Notes: generated from the letters alone by a model not told the origin. A stretch of 64,000 nt of DNA from Alopecurus myosuroides (GCA_028641055.1 CM054060.1:293866660-293930659), one strand, 5' to 3'; counted from the stretch's first letter, positions 45,348 to 56,063 are shown. Numbers and translations: made by a program.

Positions 45348-48300
45348 CTATTTCTCGGCCAACCCAGCACCAATGATGGCCACACGCTCCGGGAACTCGG
45401 GGTCAACCTGGACAGTCTTGGTCTCCTTGGCAGCTTGGAAAGCAGTACCATGCTGAGTACTCGGCACACCTTGTGCGCCAGCTTGTGCGGACTGAGCCAT
45501 GGCCACCACCTCGTACATCTTCTTCTTCTCGGCAGCAATCACCATTGATTCCGCCAGCTGAGAGCTAGCAGAGGCACACTCCATGGACTTCTTGTAATCT
45601 CCCGAGATGGTGATGATGCCATTGGGCCCGGGGATCTTCATCTTCAGGTAAGCCACATGAGTGGACGCCATGAACTTGCTCAGAGCAGGCCTGCCGAGTA
45701 GAGCATGGTAGGGGCTCTGATGATCCACCACTTCAAACTGCAGGCGCTCAGTGCGGCAGTTCTCCCGAGTACCGAATAGCACATCGATCCACACTCGGCC
45801 AATCGGGTTGCAAGAGATCCCGGGCACGATGCCATGGAAAGTGGTCTTGCTGGGCAGCATCATGTTCTCGGCCAGGCCAAGCTTCTCGAGTGTGTCCTTG
45901 TACACAATGTTGATGCTGCTGCCGTTGTCGATCAGCACCTTGCTGAACCTCACGTTCTTCTCGGGGCCCAGGAAAGTGGGATCTAGCACCAAGGCATAGG
46001 TACCCGGATTGGGCATCACCTTGGGGTGATCTGCCCGAGTCCACCTGATCTCCTGGTCGCACCAGTACATGTAGTGAGGGACAGCCGGAATTACTGCATT
46101 GACCTCCATGGCCCGCCTGTGCTGCGACTGCTTGTCGACTGCCTCGGAAGTGAAGATCATATAGCTCTCATGGTGCTCTTGGTACTGGTTAGGGCCATTG
46201 CCCCCATTGTTGCCATTGTTGTTGCCCTGATAGTTGTTGTTGCCTCTGTTGTTGTTGTTGCGGTTGTAGTTGTTGTTGTTGTTGTTGCGGTATCTCTCGT
46301 TGTTGAAGTTCTGGTTGGCTCCTAAAGCCACTTGGTTGACATTTTCTCTTCTCGGGTACACTGGCGGCCGAGCTGCAGGAGCGCGAGTAGGCTGAACAGT
46401 GGCATTCGCGGCTGGCAGAGGAGGTGGAGGAGGCAAGCCATCACTCTTGATCACATCCCACCATTCGCATTGCCGAGTAGTGTGGTTCGCAGGCCTTGAG
46501 GGGTGATGAGTGTGAAAGCTGCATGGGCCATCCTTCATGTCATCGAAGACAAACTTCTTCGGCTGCTCTGAGTTCCCGCTACTCGGCTGTGCAGTGCGGA
46601 ACGGTTTCTTGCTGCCTTGGCCCTGGTTCTGGTTCTGCCCGTAGGCTCCAGCAGGTTTTTGCCTTTGGCCACCACCGCCTCCGACGTTCACTGCATTCAC
46701 CTCCTCGGGATCATACCGAGTATCTACTCGGCGCTTGTTGCGGAACTCGTTGCGCTTGCTGCTGTTGAAGTTTCTTCTCGGCTCAGAGGAATCCATCAGT
46801 GGCTGAGTAGGATCACCGAGTGCGTACTGATCCGCAATCTTGATGGTCTCGGCCAGGGTGTTGGGCATCTCCCTCTGCAATCTCTGCCACAGCATGCTGC
46901 CATGTCGGCAACCCTGCGCAAACCAAGTGATGGCCTGCGCTTCATTCACACCCTCACAGGTGTTCCTCAAGGTGCTCCACCGAGTAAGGTACTCGCGGTC
47001 CGTCTCGTCTTCTCGCTGCCGGCAAGCCGACAACTGCTGTGGCCTATTCGGCCTCTTGTATGTGCTGGTGAAGTTGCTGATGAAGGCATCCGAGAAGTCC
47101 AGCCAGCAGTTAATGCTGTTCTTGGGCAAGTTGTTGAGCCAAGTGCGAGCTGGACCCTCTAGCATCTGCGGCACATAGCGTACCGCCCATCTCCTGTTGC
47201 CATTCGCGATATGGACCGCGGTGACGTAGTCGTTGAGCCAATCTTCAGGCTTGGTGCTACCATTGTAGCTCTTGGTGCCTCTCGCGAGCTGAAAGCCCTT
47301 CACGGACGGCTCGTTCATGATGCGCGGGCCAAAGCACTCGGGGCCAGGAGGACCCGTGTTCTCAAGCCGCGCCGACAAGCTGATGCGGTCCAGCTGGTGC
47401 CTTGCATCTCCAGGCGCCAACACGCGCTCACCCACACGGTCATGGATGTCATAACCAGCCATCTCCATAGCCGAGTAGCCATCATCGTACCTATCCACCT
47501 GCATAGCAGCAGGCTGCTCCACCGGGTTGGCGACTGGTGCCACTGGGCGCGGCTGCTGCCTCTGCCGAGTAGGCGGAGCTGCGGGTTGCCGAGAAGTACC
47601 CGGACGTGCGGCTTCTCGGACACGGCTTTGAGCTTGGTGGGCTTGGGAGCCTGCTCTTGCAGCGTTGTGTTCCTGCCCGGGCTGCTGCGGCACAGCAACC
47701 TGTTTCGCGGCAGCAGCCGGGTCATACACCTGCATTTGCCTGTCTCTACCCGTACGCCCGCTGCGGCTCTTCTCGCGGCTAGGATGCGGAGATGAGGCTT
47801 GATCGTTAGATCTAGCCGCGTGCGAGTGAACCACTTGCGAAGCTCCAGCTCCCGGGTTGGCCTTCCGGAACTCCTCGTTCTGCCTGGCGGCCTCCAGCAC
47901 CAGCTCGCCTAGCCTCTCCTGCTGCCTGCGACGCGCCTCTCCCTCTAGGCGCGGCAACTCGGCAGCCACAGCCTCCGCAGCTCGCAGCGTCTTGGCGGGT
48001 GTGCTGTACCTTGGCTTTGTGAAGGTGTTCGCGGTGGCGGACTGCGCGGGCTCCTCCGCCACAGTCGCCATCTCGGCGCCTAGGTTGCGCCGCGTAGCGC
48101 CTACCCTGCTGGGCCTCCTGGCCACCGGCGTGAAGCCGTGAGCCTTGTTGTACTCGAGCTGGTCCAGGCTCAGCTCCAACCTGATCTTCTCCAACTCCGC
48201 CTGCTCGGCGAGCAGCTCCTGGCGTTGCCGCTCGAGCTGCTCCCTCTCGGCTAGGAGCTCGAGGTCGGTGGGAGTGGGCATCCCGGTTCGCGCAGCCGAC

Positions 48301-48620
48301 GCGGGGATGACCGTAGACGTGGAAGGCGGCAGGTTGCACTCCTTCTCGTAGGGCCGGCGTGTCCTGCCACCCGCGGGCGGGTCGTCAACCTCCTCGACGA
48401 CGGCCGCAGCGCCAGTAGTAGCTGCGCCAACGTTTGCCGCCACGCCCGTCACCATCACCTCAGCGCAGCATGCAGAGCTGCGCACGGGCCTTCCACGAGC
48501 AGCAACAACCGCGTGGGGATCCTCCGCGTCGTGCACCAGCTCAGGATAGGTGTCGTTGGCGACGGTGGCGACGTAGACGAGGTGAGAACCGAAGGAGATC
48601 ACCGAGCCACCCTCCGGCAT
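45348..48620 (-). CDS. Gypsy gag and protease
   Basis: Open from a first methionine after the primer site (MPEGGSVISFGSHLVYVA, 48620) to TAG at 45350-45348, about 1090 codons. The N-terminal third has low complexity with a coiled segment (LELLAEREQLERQRQELLA). The capsid core has PEDWLNDYVTAVHIANGN, MLEGPARTWLNNLP and CWLDFSDAFISNFTSTYKRP. A Gly/Gln/Asn-rich tail follows, including an Asn-rich run near 46190-46290. Protease: VLIDNGSSINIVYKDTLEKL, with DNGS at the active site. The terminal TAG replaces a sense codon: the sequence reads on directly into pol in the same frame, so I take it as a nonsense mutation, not a natural end. Confidence 0.85.
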   Translation of the reverse strand: MPEGGSVISFGSHLVYVATVANDTYPELVHDAEDPHAVVAARGRPVRSSACCAEVMVTGVAANVGAATTGAAAVVEEVDDPPAGGRTRRPYEKECNLPPSTSTVIPASAARTGMPTPTDLELLAEREQLERQRQELLAEQAELEKIRLELSLDQLEYNKAHGFTPVARRPSRVGATRRNLGAEMATVAEEPAQSATANTFTKPRYSTPAKTLRAAEAVAAELPRLEGEARRRQQERLGELVLEAARQNEEFRKANPGAGASQVVHSHAARSNDQASSPHPSREKSRSGRTGRDRQMQVYDPAAAAKQVAVPQQPGQEHNAARAGSQAHQAQSRVREAARPGTSRQPAAPPTRQRQQPRPVAPVANPVEQPAAMQVDRYDDGYSAMEMAGYDIHDRVGERVLAPGDARHQLDRISLSARLENTGPPGPECFGPRIMNEPSVKGFQLARGTKSYNGSTKPEDWLNDYVTAVHIANGNRRWAVRYVPQMLEGPARTWLNNLPKNSINCWLDFSDAFISNFTSTYKRPNRPQQLSACRQREDETDREYLTRWSTLRNTCEGVNEAQAITWFAQGCRHGSMLWQRLQREMPNTLAETIKIADQYALGDPTQPLMDSSEPRRNFNSSKRNEFRNKRRVDTRYDPEEVNAVNVGGGGGQRQKPAGAYGQNQNQGQGSKKPFRTAQPSSGNSEQPKKFVFDDMKDGPCSFHTHHPSRPANHTTRQCEWWDVIKSDGLPPPPPLPAANATVQPTRAPAARPPVYPRRENVNQVALGANQNFNNERYRNNNNNNYNRNNNNRGNNNYQGNNNGNNGGNGPNQYQEHHESYMIFTSEAVDKQSQHRRAMEVNAVIPAVPHYMYWCDQEIRWTRADHPKVMPNPGTYALVLDPTFLGPEKNVRFSKVLIDNGSSINIVYKDTLEKLGLAENMMLPSKTTFHGIVPGISCNPIGRVWIDVLFGTRENCRTERLQFEVVDHQSPYHALLGRPALSKFMASTHVAYLKMKIPGPNGIITISGDYKKSMECASASSQLAESMVIAAEKKKMYEVVAMAQSAQAGAQGVPSTQHGTAFQAAKETKTVQVDPEFPERVAIIGAGLAEK

Positions 48621-48754
48621 GGCCTTGCCGCCGAAACAGCCGGCGTTGTCGGTGACGAAGTCGAAGGAGCCGAATCTGTGGACAAGGCCACAAACTACGC
48701 GCTCCGCTGAAGAAGATCCCGTCCGAACAAAAACCCCAGCCAGCGCCGCTGGAT

Positions 48755-48772
48755 GCCCCACGGTGGGCGCCA
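48755..48772 (-). other. Primer-binding site of the Gypsy element
   Basis: The minus strand reads TGGCGCCCACCGTGGGGC two bases after the 5' LTR. It starts TGGCGCC like Asp/Arg-type sites but continues differently; the tRNA was not identified. Confidence 0.7.
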
Positions 48773-48774
48773 AC

Positions 48775-51035
48775 TGTCGTGGTGGTGTCACGGCAGATGC
48801 CATGGGATGGCTAAAGATGTGGGGACGATGGACGCTGGAGGTGTCCGGGGAGGGATCACGCGACGAGTAGCCGCGTGAGGTAAGATCCACACAACACAAA
48901 CAACACGATGTACCCAGGTTCAGGGCCCTCGTGAGGAGGTAAAACCCCTACTCCTGCCTTTCTCTCTGTATTACGGTGTCTCTCCGAGTAGGTACAGTAC
49001 AAATAGTAATGCTACCGAGTAGCCCCTCGCCCCTCTCCGAGTAGAGCTAGGTTAAGGACTTAGGGTTTCTAGGGTTTCCAGTGAGAGCGTTCGTGAGCAT
49101 ATGAGCCTCTGTGAGTATGCCTCGCGCAGGAGGCGGCGGGGCACCTTATATACATGGTGCCCTAGCCGGATACGTCCAAATCCTAGACAAGTGTCGACAT
49201 AGTGTCCACACTGTCCTTCCTCCGAGTACCCGCTGACAGCTTTGGTCGTTGGTCTTGGCTGCTTCTGTAAAGTCGTTGGGCAAAACTAGGGGACAGACTG
49301 GTATCACTGTACCTAGTCACAGAGTAGGTCCCCCTTATCCTGCCACCGACTGCTTCCATGCTGTCACTGTCAGACAGACCGTGTTGGGAATATGCCCTAG
49401 AGGCAATCATGTATGATGTTATTCCCATTGTATTCATAAAGTTATTAAGTTGTCCTTGTTTTGAACATCTGATATATGTCATTGAATATGTGATTCGATT
49501 GTGGAACTATATATTCATGTTGTTCATACTAATTGTCCTTGGTCGTTAAGGTTGTGCTGGACACACATCCTAGACTAATGTGAGTGTTGGCTGATGACAC
49601 GGTTCCACTTGTCATGGGCATGGTGATGCCATTCCAACGTTCACGGACTTGGCTAAAGAGTTTAGCAAGTCGGACTGACCCACATTGAGATGCAACGATC
49701 AAGTCGTCATTTGCATGTCTCAATCAATGTAATCCTTAGACCTGAGGTTGTCGCACAATCCGAGTTGTGGATCACCGACTTAGGTTCTGTCAAACGTTGT
49801 TCTGTGACAAGGCAACTATAAAGGCAGAGTTCGGGTCGAATGAGAAGCAAGCTGCGTGATGTGGATAATCAAGATGGGATTTTGCCCCTCCGAATGGAGA
49901 GATATTCTCTGGGCCCACTCGAGTGATATGATTCAGGAAGCATGGCCATGCGCAACTCAGTTAAGTGTTAACTGTGTCTGTTGACTAAGAGTTAGTCAGA
50001 TGAATCACATATCACGGATCGAGAAGAGAGTTGAGCTATTTAAGGGATGACGATAAATCGCCTATAGCTCGACAAGGTATATCGTGAGGCAAAAAGGACT
50101 AAGATGAATATCACATTGAAAGGTATGTCGTCCTGACTCAATGGGACTTGGGAGTCGGCACGTTCTGCTAGGAGCCGCTACCGATTGATCGATTGAGAGT
50201 CGGACTCCAATCGTGTCCAAGTCGCCATGAGCCTGCAGGGTCGCACACTTAAGAGCGGGAGCAAATATTGGTTGGGTTGGACCCGAACCGGAAATGGACT
50301 GAATTAGTGAGTCGGACTCACAGAGGGAATGGGCCACAAGTGTTGTGCAGCCCATTACCATACGCTATATAAAGAGGGGCGCAGGTTGCCCAGCGGGCAA
50401 GTTAGTCCACTCTCCCATGCGTTGGGAACCCTAGCCCCACTCAGTCCAGCCGCCGCACCGGACCTAGCAGTCCGCCGTCGGAGCTCCTCCTCGTACGTGT
50501 GGATACCGGCAGAGGTGCTGTACGTTCAGCACTTCGACGTTCGAGGGATTGGATCGGCCGGACCGGATCGTGGGACTGCACTGCCCCGACCAGACGCGCT
50601 ACATCGATAATCCGCACCTGCGCGTCTAGTGGTAATACTCGTGGCCTTCTACCTCGGCTAGATCTTGGGAGTACCGCGTAGGAAAAGTTTTTCGTTTATC
50701 TCCACGCGCCCCAACAGACCGTCCCCACGTGAACAGTTGTTCGAATGCTGCCAAGTACGGACCCAGGATACGCGGGATCCTGTGTCAGAACGGCTCCTTT
50801 GACTTCCTGCCCGAGTAGTTTCCCGCCAAATGTTCCCGCCAATTGTACTCGGGCCAAACCTTCTACTCGACATGGTAGAAACTGATTGATATCTCCTTCT
50901 GGCCATCTTGAGGTGAGACCGGGTAGCAGTCGACCGGGTAGCGAGTACCCGGTAGTCGGCTACTCGGCCAAACCTCTCTTCCGTACGCGGCCTTTACTAC
51001 CTGTCTTTACCCTACTCGGGGGTAACCCCCCGACA
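48775..51035 (-). repeat. 5' LTR of the Gypsy element, split by a solo LTR
   Basis: Parts 48775-49381 and 50722-51035. The minus-strand TATA is near 49153-49145. The guest sits in U3 about 230 bp upstream of that TATA box. Confidence 0.9.
49382..50716 (+). mobile_element. Solo LTR of a Copia (Angela/BARE-like) family
   Basis: 1335 bp, TGTTGGGAATATGCCCTAGA...CGCCCCAACA, with target duplication GACCG (49377-49381 and 50717-50721). Its start matches the well-known Angela/BARE/WIS LTR start of Triticeae, and the rest is more divergent. A TATA box CTATATAAA at 50365-50373 gives plus orientation. No interior remains. Confidence 0.88.
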
Positions 51036-53384
51036 ATCTACCAAAAACTCTTTAAGGTGCTCGTACCACGCACGTGGAGCTTGTTTAAGCCCATATAGCG
51101 CCTTATCGAGTTTGTAGACATGATCGGGGTGGTTGGGATCTTCGAAACCCGGAGGTTGCTTGACATAAACCAACTCATGGATGGGACCATTCAAAAACGC
51201 ACTTTTAACATCCATTTGTTGCAATTTGAAGTTATGATGAGATGCATATGCAAGTAAGATGCGAATAGATTCAAGACGAGCAACGGGAGCGAATGTTTCA
51301 CCGAAATCGACACCTTCGACTTGAGAGAAGCCTTGAGCAACCAATCTAGCCTTGTTGCGAATGACGATGCCGTCCTTGTCTTGTTTGTTCTTGAAGATCC
51401 ACTTAGTGCCGATGACGTTCTTGCAATCTTTGGGCCTTGGTACCAATTTCCACACTTTGTTGCGCTCGAAATTGTTGAGTTCATCGTGCATAGCTTCAAG
51501 CCAATCTTGATCTTCAAGAGCTTCATAGACCTTCTTTGGCTCAATGTGCGAGACAAATGCATGTGCTTTGCTAAAGTCCGCTAGTTGCCTCCTTGTGACG
51601 ACCCTTCCACGAACTTGTCCAAGAATCATATCCTCCGTATGGCCGGCACGAGCAAGATTATCGAGCCTTCTCTTTGCTCTACGAGCTAGCATCTCCTCCA
51701 AAGTTTCCTTGGATAGGACTTGATCATCACCTTCATCATCGGAGACATGTCCACCTTGGTCTTGATCATTGATGGGAGGTGGATCCCTAATGTGATGAGT
51801 TGCATCATCACCATGTGTATCTTGTTCTTCATTACGAGCTTGGCCTTCATCATGAGCTTGGCCTTGATTGTTTGCTTGGCCTAGTGGTGAGGCATGAGGG
51901 CTTGGTGCATCTTGTTGGGTAGCATGGTTATCAATGGATGTAGTCAATGGCTCCACTTGAGTAGAGCATAGTCCTTCTCCCTCCGTCATCCGGTTTTCCT
52001 CAATGGGGATTATTTCACCAATCCCCATTCTTCTTATGACGATGGGAGGAATTGCATCTCCTACAATACCATGATCTATACGGCCCCCTTGGGACCCATT
52101 ATCCTCATCGAACACCACGTCTATAGCTTCTTCAACTTGTCCGGTGGATTTGTTGTAAACTCTATAGGCGTGGGAGTTTGTGGCATAACCAACAAAGATA
52201 CCCTCATAGGATTTAGTCTCGAACTTTGACAAGCGTTTCCCTCTTTTGCGAATGAAGCATTTGCATCCAAAGACCTTGAAGTATGAAACATCCGGCTTCT
52301 TGCCCGTGAGAATCTCATAGGGGGTCTTGTTCACAATCTTGCGGAGATATAATCGGTTGCTAGCATGACAAGCGGTGGAGACGGCCTCGGCCCAAAAGTT
52401 GTAAGGAGAAGAGAACTCCGCAATCATGGTACGCGCCGCATCCATAAGAGTCCGATTCTTTCTCTCCGCCACACCATTTTGTTGAGGAGTGTAGCGAGTG
52501 GAATATTGATGAGCAATGCCTTCCTCACTAAGAAATCCCTCAACGGTGTAGTTCTTGAACTCGGATCCATTATCACTCCGGATAGCCATGATGCTTGTAT
52601 TATGTTGTCTTTCCACCAACGTGATGAATTCGATGACCCGCTTTTGAGTCTCACTCTTTCTCTTGAAGAAGTACACCCAACAATATCGTGAGTAATCATC
52701 CACAATCACCAATCAATACTTTTTGCCTCCAAGACTATCATATGATAGAGGACCGAAGAGGTCCAAGTGAATGAGATCGAGGATTCTTGATGTAGTGATG
52801 TTCGTCTTGGTGGGATGTGCTTCTCCATGTTGCTTTCCTAGAACGCAAGAGCTACACACACGATCTTTGGCAAACTTAGCATTTGTTAGTCCTAGAACGT
52901 GATTGCCACTTTGAAGGTCATGCAACGTCCTCATATTGGTGTGGGCTAACCGGCGATGCCATAGCCAACCCACATCAACTTTAGCCATTAGGCATGTCGC
53001 GGCACACGTGTCTCCTTTGGAGAAGTCCACTACATACATGCCGTTCTCGACATGCCCAACAAAGGCTACTTTAAGAGTCGTTTCCCAAGTGACAATCACA
53101 TTCTCCTTATTAAAGAAAGAGGTGAAACCACTTTTAGCAAGTTGAAGAACCGAGATGAGATTGTAGCCAAGGGACTCAACAAGAAGAACATTCTCAATTG
53201 ACAAGTCATTTGAGATTGCTACCTTGCCTCGTCCCAATACCTTTAGTTCGGAGTTGTCACCAATAGTGACACAATTGAGATGAGGTAATGGAGGATGAAT
53301 ATCACTCATTGCGTCATTGCTTCCGGTCATATGTTGGGATGCACCACTATCCACCGTCCATTTGCTCGAACCGGAAGCACTTCC
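51036..53384 (-). pseudogene. Copia pol, 5' part: protease, integrase, reverse transcriptase N-terminus
   Basis: The frame opens after TAG at 53387-53385. Protease: WTVDSGASQHMTG. Integrase zinc region: WLWHRRLAHTNMRTL and CSSCVLGKQ. Core: [16 protein letters not shown] and [13 protein letters not shown] supply D, D, E. Reverse transcriptase: [36 protein letters not shown] and [14 protein letters not shown], up to the insertion at 51036. TGA at 52715-52713 interrupts integrase just before VIVDDYSRY. It continues at 34414-33378. Two nonsense codons plus the insertion make the element inactive for pol. Confidence 0.92.
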
Positions 53385-53394
53385 CTACAATAGA

Positions 53395-56025
53395 TTAGTT
53401 GCTTGATTTAGGGACCCATCTTTGAATGGGTCCTCTCATGTTAGTGACAAGGGTCTTAGGAACCCAAATACTCCAATGATAATCGTCACCATAAGAAGTA
53501 CCAACATATTTAGCATATACATGACCATCTCTAGATTTCATAAGAACATAAGATGGATTATATTTCCCGGCAAAGTTATTGTGAGTGGTGCTCCCCCTAG
53601 AGGTCTCACCACCCACAATGGTGTTGGTCTCCTTCCCTTTGGTCACCTCTCCCTCTTTCACAAATCTTACTTCTTGTGAGGAGGAGGTGACTCTCTTCTT
53701 GTTCTTCTTCTTGTACGTCTTCTTTGACTTGGCAATATAGCCAAGTCCCTCCTTTCCATTGTTGGCATGATGAGAAGCAATCTCATGGGAACTCTTCTCA
53801 TTTCCTACAAGATTAGTTGTACCACAAGCATTGATAGACAAGACATTCAAGCTAGAAAGTGAAGTGGATACAACTTGCTTGTTTGATTGTTGAGCTAGAA
53901 GATTGTCACGAGATTTGGTTAACTTGTCATGAATTTCCTTAAGAGACATGAACTCTTTTTCAAGTTTTTCATAACGAGTACCAAGTTCCTCGTGAGCAAT
54001 TCCTAGCTTTAATTCTTCATGCTCAAGAGTTTTAATTAAGGCAAGAGATTGTGCATTTTCCTTCCTAAGCTTAGAGACACTCATGGCAAAGTTTTCTTCA
54101 AGACAAGACAATTTCTCCTCAAGTGAGGCACGAATGGAACGCTCATTATCAAGAGCTTTTTCAAGCTCTTGCTCATTGCAAGTGTGACCTCCATGGCTTT
54201 CTAAGGTCATGATGATCTCCTCCTTTTCATCAACAAGAGAGTTAGCCTCATCAAGTTGCCTCAAAAGGGAGTTCACCTTTTCCTTAGTCTCACCCTTAAG
54301 GCTAGATAGCCATAAGCTTAACTCATTAGACTCACTATCCTCTTCACAAGCATTTTCAACACAATCCAGTAACGAAGGAGGGTTAGTGACAATGGTCTTA
54401 GAGTTGGGAGAGCATACCGAAGTGGCTTTTGCCATAAGACATGTAGGTCGGGTATCCACATTCTCATTGGGGGATTCGAATAGAGAGATCGAAGGTGATG
54501 ATGCGGTGGCCTTGGCGATGTGAGCAACTCCAACCACCTCATCTTCTCCTTCATCTCCGGAGATGTAAGTCTCAAGAACCGCCCCTTCTTGTACGTAGAG
54601 AGCTCTTGGAACCTTCCTTGCAAAGTTCTTGTTTTGAGGAGGCTTGGTCTTGTTCTTGCGAATGAGCTTGCCTTCGTTTTCTTCTCTTGGCTCAAAGGGG
54701 CACTCCTTCACGAAGTGGTTAGCGCTACCACAATTATAGCATGTTCTTGGTCGCTCCCCCTTCTTCTTGTAGTTCTTGTTTCGTGGAGGCCTTGGAGATC
54801 CGGTCTTGTGAGCTTCCCATCTCTTCCAATATCCATGCATAGCAAGGGCAATGCACTTGTGAGCTCCTGTGTAAGTATCTTCATAGTCTTCCTCATCATC
54901 ATCATCTTCTTCACTTTCATCAACTCGAGCCATTGCTTTTGACTTTAATGCAAGGTTGGGAGACTTTCCCATCCCTCTAGAGCGAGCTAGAGCATCATCC
55001 GCACTCTTGTGAGAGAGAGAGATTGCGATGAACTCACTAAGAACACCTATGGAGTTGAGAGAATTGTAGTCCGCTCTTGTCCGGATGCTAGTGGCGAGAT
55101 TCTTCTCGAAGGGTGTGATAGCCTTGACAAACTTCCTCTTTATCCATTCATTCGTGATCTCTTCCTTGCCAAAGTCTCTCAGTTGATTGGCGAGAGTGAC
55201 AACTCGTCTATAGAGCTCTTCAGGAGTCTCATCCTCTTGCATAACAAAGTTCTCGGAGTTGTCAATGGCCACATCATACTTGGAGGACTGAATACTAGCA
55301 TTTCCTTGAAACAAGGTATCAAGTTTGTCCCAAGCTTCCTTGGCGGTCTTGCAACCGCGAATGTGAGTGAGATGCTCCCTTGGGAGAGCCTTCTGGATAA
55401 TAACAAGAGCAGTTTTGTTGAGTTGAGATTCAACATCCTCCCTTGGAGTCAAGTTGCTTGGATCATGAGGATGAAACCCATGGATCACGCTTCTCCACAA
55501 TGCCGTACACGATCCTGAAATGTGAGATTCCATTTCAAACTTCCAAGAGGAAAATTCGTTAGTGTTAAGGATGGGTGGAACTCCAACATTAAGGATGTGT
55601 GGCATGGAAACGATTGGGTGGATGGAATCATAGTTTTGCGGTGGTGGAACTTTTGAATTGGACCCCGAACCATTAGCCGTTTGAGACTTGGAGCCACCGT
55701 CACTCTCCTTAGCTTTGGCTTTAGCCTTTTGTGCGGCTTTAGCCTTAGCTTTGGCAATGTTTTCTTCGATTTCGGATATGTCCGGATTTGTTTCCTCATC
55801 CGAACTATCCTCGTCGGTGACATGGGGAGAGTGGGACGGCTCCTTGGTTCTACCCATCATGTTCTCCAACATCTTCTTGATGGAGGAGACCTCCGAGCCC
55901 ACACTAGAGCTAACCTTCGACAATTGGGTTTGTATGGTACAAACCGTTGTCTCAAGGTTGGCTATAGTGTCGGCCATTTTGGAGAGCTCCTCCTTAGAAG
56001 TTTCGGGAACATCCCCGTTGACCAT
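53395..56025 (-). CDS. Copia gag polyprotein
   Basis: 876 residues from MVNGDVPETSKEELSK to TAA. A coiled N-terminus (about 1-60) is followed by an Ala/Lys repeat (AKAKAKAAQKAKAKAKE, about 90-110). The capsid region has NEFSSWKFEMESHI, CKTAKEAWDKLDTLFQG and ETPEELYRRVVTLANQLRDFG, as in UBN2-type Copia gag. A zinc knuckle CYNCGSANHFVKEC (about 429-442) follows, then a second coiled region (about 560-700) and a basic tail. It is fully open, so capsid could still be made. Its stop is in a different frame from pol and 8 bp before another stop in the pol frame. Confidence 0.9.
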   Translation of the reverse strand: MVNGDVPETSKEELSKMADTIANLETTVCTIQTQLSKVSSSVGSEVSSIKKMLENMMGRTKEPSHSPHVTDEDSSDEETNPDISEIEENIAKAKAKAAQKAKAKAKESDGGSKSQTANGSGSNSKVPPPQNYDSIHPIVSMPHILNVGVPPILNTNEFSSWKFEMESHISGSCTALWRSVIHGFHPHDPSNLTPREDVESQLNKTALVIIQKALPREHLTHIRGCKTAKEAWDKLDTLFQGNASIQSSKYDVAIDNSENFVMQEDETPEELYRRVVTLANQLRDFGKEEITNEWIKRKFVKAITPFEKNLATSIRTRADYNSLNSIGVLSEFIAISLSHKSADDALARSRGMGKSPNLALKSKAMARVDESEEDDDDEEDYEDTYTGAHKCIALAMHGYWKRWEAHKTGSPRPPRNKNYKKKGERPRTCYNCGSANHFVKECPFEPREENEGKLIRKNKTKPPQNKNFARKVPRALYVQEGAVLETYISGDEGEDEVVGVAHIAKATASSPSISLFESPNENVDTRPTCLMAKATSVCSPNSKTIVTNPPSLLDCVENACEEDSESNELSLWLSSLKGETKEKVNSLLRQLDEANSLVDEKEEIIMTLESHGGHTCNEQELEKALDNERSIRASLEEKLSCLEENFAMSVSKLRKENAQSLALIKTLEHEELKLGIAHEELGTRYEKLEKEFMSLKEIHDKLTKSRDNLLAQQSNKQVVSTSLSSLNVLSINACGTTNLVGNEKSSHEIASHHANNGKEGLGYIAKSKKTYKKKNKKRVTSSSQEVRFVKEGEVTKGKETNTIVGGETSRGSTTHNNFAGKYNPSYVLMKSRDGHVYAKYVGTSYGDDYHWSIWVPKTLVTNMRGPIQRWVPKSSN

Positions 56026-56063
56026 GATTACTCTTAGGCGGTTAAGCCCGATAAAAGAGCCGA

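Larger units (their letters stand above)
34415..51035 (-). mobile_element. Tat/Retand-like Gypsy LTR retrotransposon with antisense spliced gene
   Basis: LTRs 34415-35335 (921 bp) and 48775-51035 (921 bp after removing the solo LTR), TGTCGTGGTGG...CCCCGACA, are flanked by the duplication ATCTA (34410-34414 and 51036-51040). It sits inside Copia pol. The order gag, protease, reverse transcriptase, RNase H, second RNase H, integrase on the minus strand fits the Tat group. A large plus-strand gene lies between pol and the 3' LTR. I noticed one substitution between the LTRs (A/T at 35038), so the insertion is very recent. Confidence 0.93.
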
